From Leptospira ellisii (GTDB lineage Bacteria > Spirochaetota > Leptospiria > Leptospirales > Leptospiraceae), in the NCBI RefSeq assembly GCF_002811955.1, contig NZ_NPEF01000065.1, positions 1 to 18,726 on the forward strand: a stretch of DNA of 18,726 bases. The letters are read 5' to 3'. The notes below the pieces were generated by a model that saw only the letters and a list, made by a program, of their open reading frames with translations, was not told where the DNA came from and did no database searches. Below are positions 17,057 to 18,726 of the stretch, one piece after another (positions within the stretch are counted from its first letter, which is position 1; the number at the start of each line of letters is the position of its first letter). The position numbers and the translations under genes are program-made.

Positions 17057-17740
17057 TCAGACGTCGGCTCCGAGCAAGGGGACGAATCGAACGCCGCCGT
17101 GATTTCGAAAGGACCAACCGTTTAACGTTCGTTTACCGACGACCAAACGTTGACCGTTCGCCGGAGTTTCCGTCGGAAAAACGAAGCTTCCCCCCGGAAC
17201 CAACGCGTGAAAGTAGGAACTCCCCGCGTCCGGGATCTTCGGAAGAGCCGCGCAGGAAAGGATTTTCTCGAACCGGGGTTCCGACCTCAAAATCTCCTTC
17301 CCGTCGCCGGAGATCAAACGGTGTTTTTTCGAAAAACCGGGACGCCAGACTTCCAGATGGAGAAGCGCGTTTCGATGCAGCTCCGAAAAAAATTCCGCCG
17401 AAACGATCTCCGCTCCCAAAAAATCCAGAACCGCTGTTTGATAACCGGAACCGGTTCCGATTTCAAAGACTCGATCCCCCGGAAGGATCGAAAGTAGTTC
17501 CGACATCCACGCCACCATAAACGGCTGGGAGATGGTTTGACCGCAGCCGATGGGGAGCGGCTTGTCTTCATATGCGAACGGAACCTGCTCTTCGGGAAGG
17601 AAACATTCCCGAGGAATCGAAGTCATCGCGTCCAAAATCCTCGGATCGCGAATGCCGCGCGCCGCGATTTGAGAACGCACCATTCTACTTCTTTCTTCCT
17701 TACGAAATTCCCGATCGTAGATTTTAGAATCGGATGACAT
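17057..17740 (-). CDS. pcm: Protein-L-isoaspartate O-methyltransferase
   Basis: This 227-residue cytosolic enzyme transfers a methyl group from SAM to L-isoaspartyl residues in damaged proteins, starting their repair. The family signature is clear: FLPEEQVPFAYEDKPLPIG (47-65), CGQTISQPFMVAWM (66-79, with active-site Ser71) and the SAM-binding VFEIGTGSGYQTAVL (91-105). The end, GGVRFVPLLGADV, is typical of the family. The length is normal (about 210-225). The ATG at 17738-17740 has a GGTGAAG site 4 bases before it; Met20 (RSRMVRSQI) is a possible later start that would still keep the domain. It is divergent from the tRNA-Phe gene and is followed by a long empty region. Confidence 0.93.
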   Translation of the reverse strand: MSSDSKIYDREFRKEERSRMVRSQIAARGIRDPRILDAMTSIPRECFLPEEQVPFAYEDKPLPIGCGQTISQPFMVAWMSELLSILPGDRVFEIGTGSGYQTAVLDFLGAEIVSAEFFSELHRNALLHLEVWRPGFSKKHRLISGDGKEILRSEPRFEKILSCAALPKIPDAGSSYFHALVPGGSFVFPTETPANGQRLVVGKRTLNGWSFRNHGGVRFVPLLGADV

Positions 17741-17793
17741 CCGACTTCACCGAAAAAGGAATGCGGAACGAAAGCTCTTTCGGTTCTTTTTCG

Positions 17794-17821
17794 TTGACAG
17801 TGAGACTCGCTTTTCTATGCT
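17794..17821 (+). promoter_or_regulatory. Promoter of tRNA-Phe
   Basis: TTGACA at 17794-17799 is a perfect -35 and TATGCT at 17816-17821 is a four-of-six -10, with 16 bases between. Transcription would start near 17828, six bases before the mature tRNA. This placement makes it convincing. Confidence 0.7.
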
Positions 17822-17829
17822 GTCCATGA

Positions 17830-17912
<83 letters not shown>

Positions 17913-17925
17913 GCTTCCCTCTACT

Positions 17926-18168
17926 TCACTTCGCGGCTTTTCTTTCTTCCCCTAATTTCCAAAGTTCCGAAAAAACGACTTCATCAATCACCTTACAGAG
18001 TTCCGGCTTGTATAATTTTTTCACGGGAGGTTTGGGGTAGATATGAATTTCGTCCGTATTGGGAATATACGTCATCATCTTGAGGATTTGATCCTCCCCT
18101 TCCACCTCGTACATCGTATAAGACATACCTTTGGAAGGAATGATCTGTTCCGTTTCTAAATATTTCAT
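17926..18168 (-). CDS. Small hypothetical protein, 80 residues
   Basis: I do not recognise this family. The frame from the ATG at 18166-18168 has AAAGGA 10 bases upstream and normal codon use. The product begins MKYLETEQIIPSKG and ends in a charged helix, VVFSELWKLGEERKAAK. It has no signal peptide and no membrane segment, so it is probably a soluble cytosolic protein. The middle (MMTYIPNTDEIHIYPKPP) looks like short beta strands. It is convergent with tRNA-Phe and divergent from the P-loop kinase gene. The gap to the kinase gene is 124 bases and holds a small CGCT/AGCG hairpin near 18209-18221. Confidence 0.65.
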   Translation of the reverse strand: MKYLETEQIIPSKGMSYTMYEVEGEDQILKMMTYIPNTDEIHIYPKPPVKKLYKPELCKVIDEVVFSELWKLGEERKAAK

Positions 18169-18292
18169 TTTTCTGGATTCCTTTGTGTCGATCCCGCTTT
18201 CGGAGCGAAAACGTTTCTGGATTTATGTTTCTTTTAGGCTATTCAAATTCAAGGCATTTGTAAAGTAAAAGAAGGAGGAAAACCGATTCGAG

Positions 18293-18726
18293 ATGAATTC
18301 CGACCGAAACCTCATCCTGCTCCGCGGACTGCCTGGAGCCGGCAAATCCACTTTGGCGGCGCTTCTTTCCGAAAACGGCGCCTACCCGGTCTTTTCCGTG
18401 GACGATTACTTCATCGATCCGCAAACGAAGGAATACGAATTCGACTACAAGGAAAACCACAAGGCATATCGTGCCTGCGAGGAAAACGCTCGAAACGCGC
18501 TTCGATCGGGAATTTCCAAAGTGTTTGTGGACAATACCTTTACACTTCTCTGGGAATTGGAGCCCTACTTGAGTATGGCCTCCGACTTCGGGTACACTCT
18601 TTTTGTCGTAACCGTGGAAAATTACCACAACGGCAGGAACATACATTCCATAGAATTCGGACTCTCCGTTGTATTCTACGAGGATCTTTTCCCCGTCGTC
18701 TATGTATTTGCGTACGATCATCGAAA
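18293..18726 (+). CDS. P-loop kinase of the N4BP2L/AAA_33 type (cut by window end)
   Basis: A plus-strand ATG at 18293 opens a frame to the window end (144 codons). It encodes a small P-loop NTPase: Walker A GLPGAGKST (12-20), an Asp pair in SVDDYF (35-40), and VDNTFTLLWELEPYL (79-93), the signature of the N4BP2L1-like ATP-binding family related to polynucleotide kinases and zeta toxins. NYHNGRNIHSI (110-120) matches the family basic segment that precedes the C-terminal helix. A strong AAGGAGG lies 14 bases before the ATG, which is longer than usual. After residue 120 the sequence stops looking like the family (EFGLSVVFYEDLF), while the opposite strand reads more like protein, so the 3' end may be altered. 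The substrate is unknown; a nucleic acid 5' end or a small molecule is possible. Confidence 0.75.
   Translation, partial: MNSDRNLILLRGLPGAGKSTLAALLSENGAYPVFSVDDYFIDPQTKEYEFDYKENHKAYRACEENARNALRSGISKVFVDNTFTLLWELEPYLSMASDFGYTLFVVTVENYHNGRNIHSIEFGLSVVFYEDLFPVVYVFAYDHR

Noticed and set aside
17213..17223. GTAGGAACTCC, another copy of the dispersed repeat
   Set aside because: It lies inside pcm and encodes normal family residues, so it is more likely chance than a repeat insertion.
18239..18721. Full 160-residue minus-strand open frame
   Set aside because: Most of it is antisense to the clear P-loop kinase; only its first 30 or so codons look protein-like, and these are reported as a finding.

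Overview
The window is a stretch of spirochaete chromosome, almost certainly Leptospira. The best marker is a tandem pair of OmpL1-type porin genes, a family known from Leptospira. Supporting signs are the lipoprotein signal peptide style and a dispersed GGAGTTCCCAC intergenic repeat of a kind I associate with Leptospira genomes. By eye the base composition is near half G+C, well above that of L. interrogans, so a GC-rich species is more likely than a classic pathogen; the species cannot be fixed from this sequence alone. There are no insertion sequences, phage genes or CRISPR arrays.

Layout. Positions 1-4815, minus strand: a tightly packed four-gene operon. It encodes a membrane-bound class III adenylate cyclase, a FecR-domain protein with FN3-like repeats, an FN3/membrane protein and the start of a lipoprotein cut by the window edge. 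The first three genes are joined by two ATGA stop/start overlaps. Positions 5004-7001, plus strand: an MscS channel and a UbiA-like membrane protein, possibly coupled by a 23-codon leader ORF. Positions 6973-7692, minus strand: a CarF/PEDS1 (TMEM189) desaturase, the plasmalogen vinyl-ether enzyme family. Positions 7775-10196, plus strand: a DUF2721 membrane protein, an SDR resembling DHRS7B (acyl/alkyl-DHAP reductase family) and a fumarylacetoacetate hydrolase family enzyme. Positions 10508-12297, minus strand: thiC under a TPP riboswitch. Positions 12631-14675, plus strand: two tandem ompL1 paralogs, the first with a strong promoter and a UUCG-loop terminator. Positions 14841-17740, minus strand: an acyl-CoA dehydrogenase and a protein-L-isoaspartate methyltransferase (pcm), separated by about 515 bp with no convincing gene. 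Positions 17834-17906: tRNA-Phe(GAA) with its own promoter. Then come a small hypothetical gene (minus) and a P-loop kinase (plus) that runs off the window.

How the genes fit together. The cyclase operon reads as an envelope-sensing cAMP module: a Cache sensor and cyclase in the inner membrane with envelope-facing FecR/FN3 partners. The CarF/PEDS1 homolog, the DHRS7B-like reductase and the UbiA-like protein lie within about 3 kb and together suggest aerobic ether-lipid (plasmalogen) metabolism, which is an inference. thiC supplies the thiamine pyrimidine and is controlled by TPP, probably through a hairpin that hides its ribosome binding site. The most interesting leads are the CarF/DHRS7B-like neighbourhood, the asymmetric ompL1 duplication, the translationally coupled cyclase/FecR operon, and the repeats and hairpins found between convergent genes.
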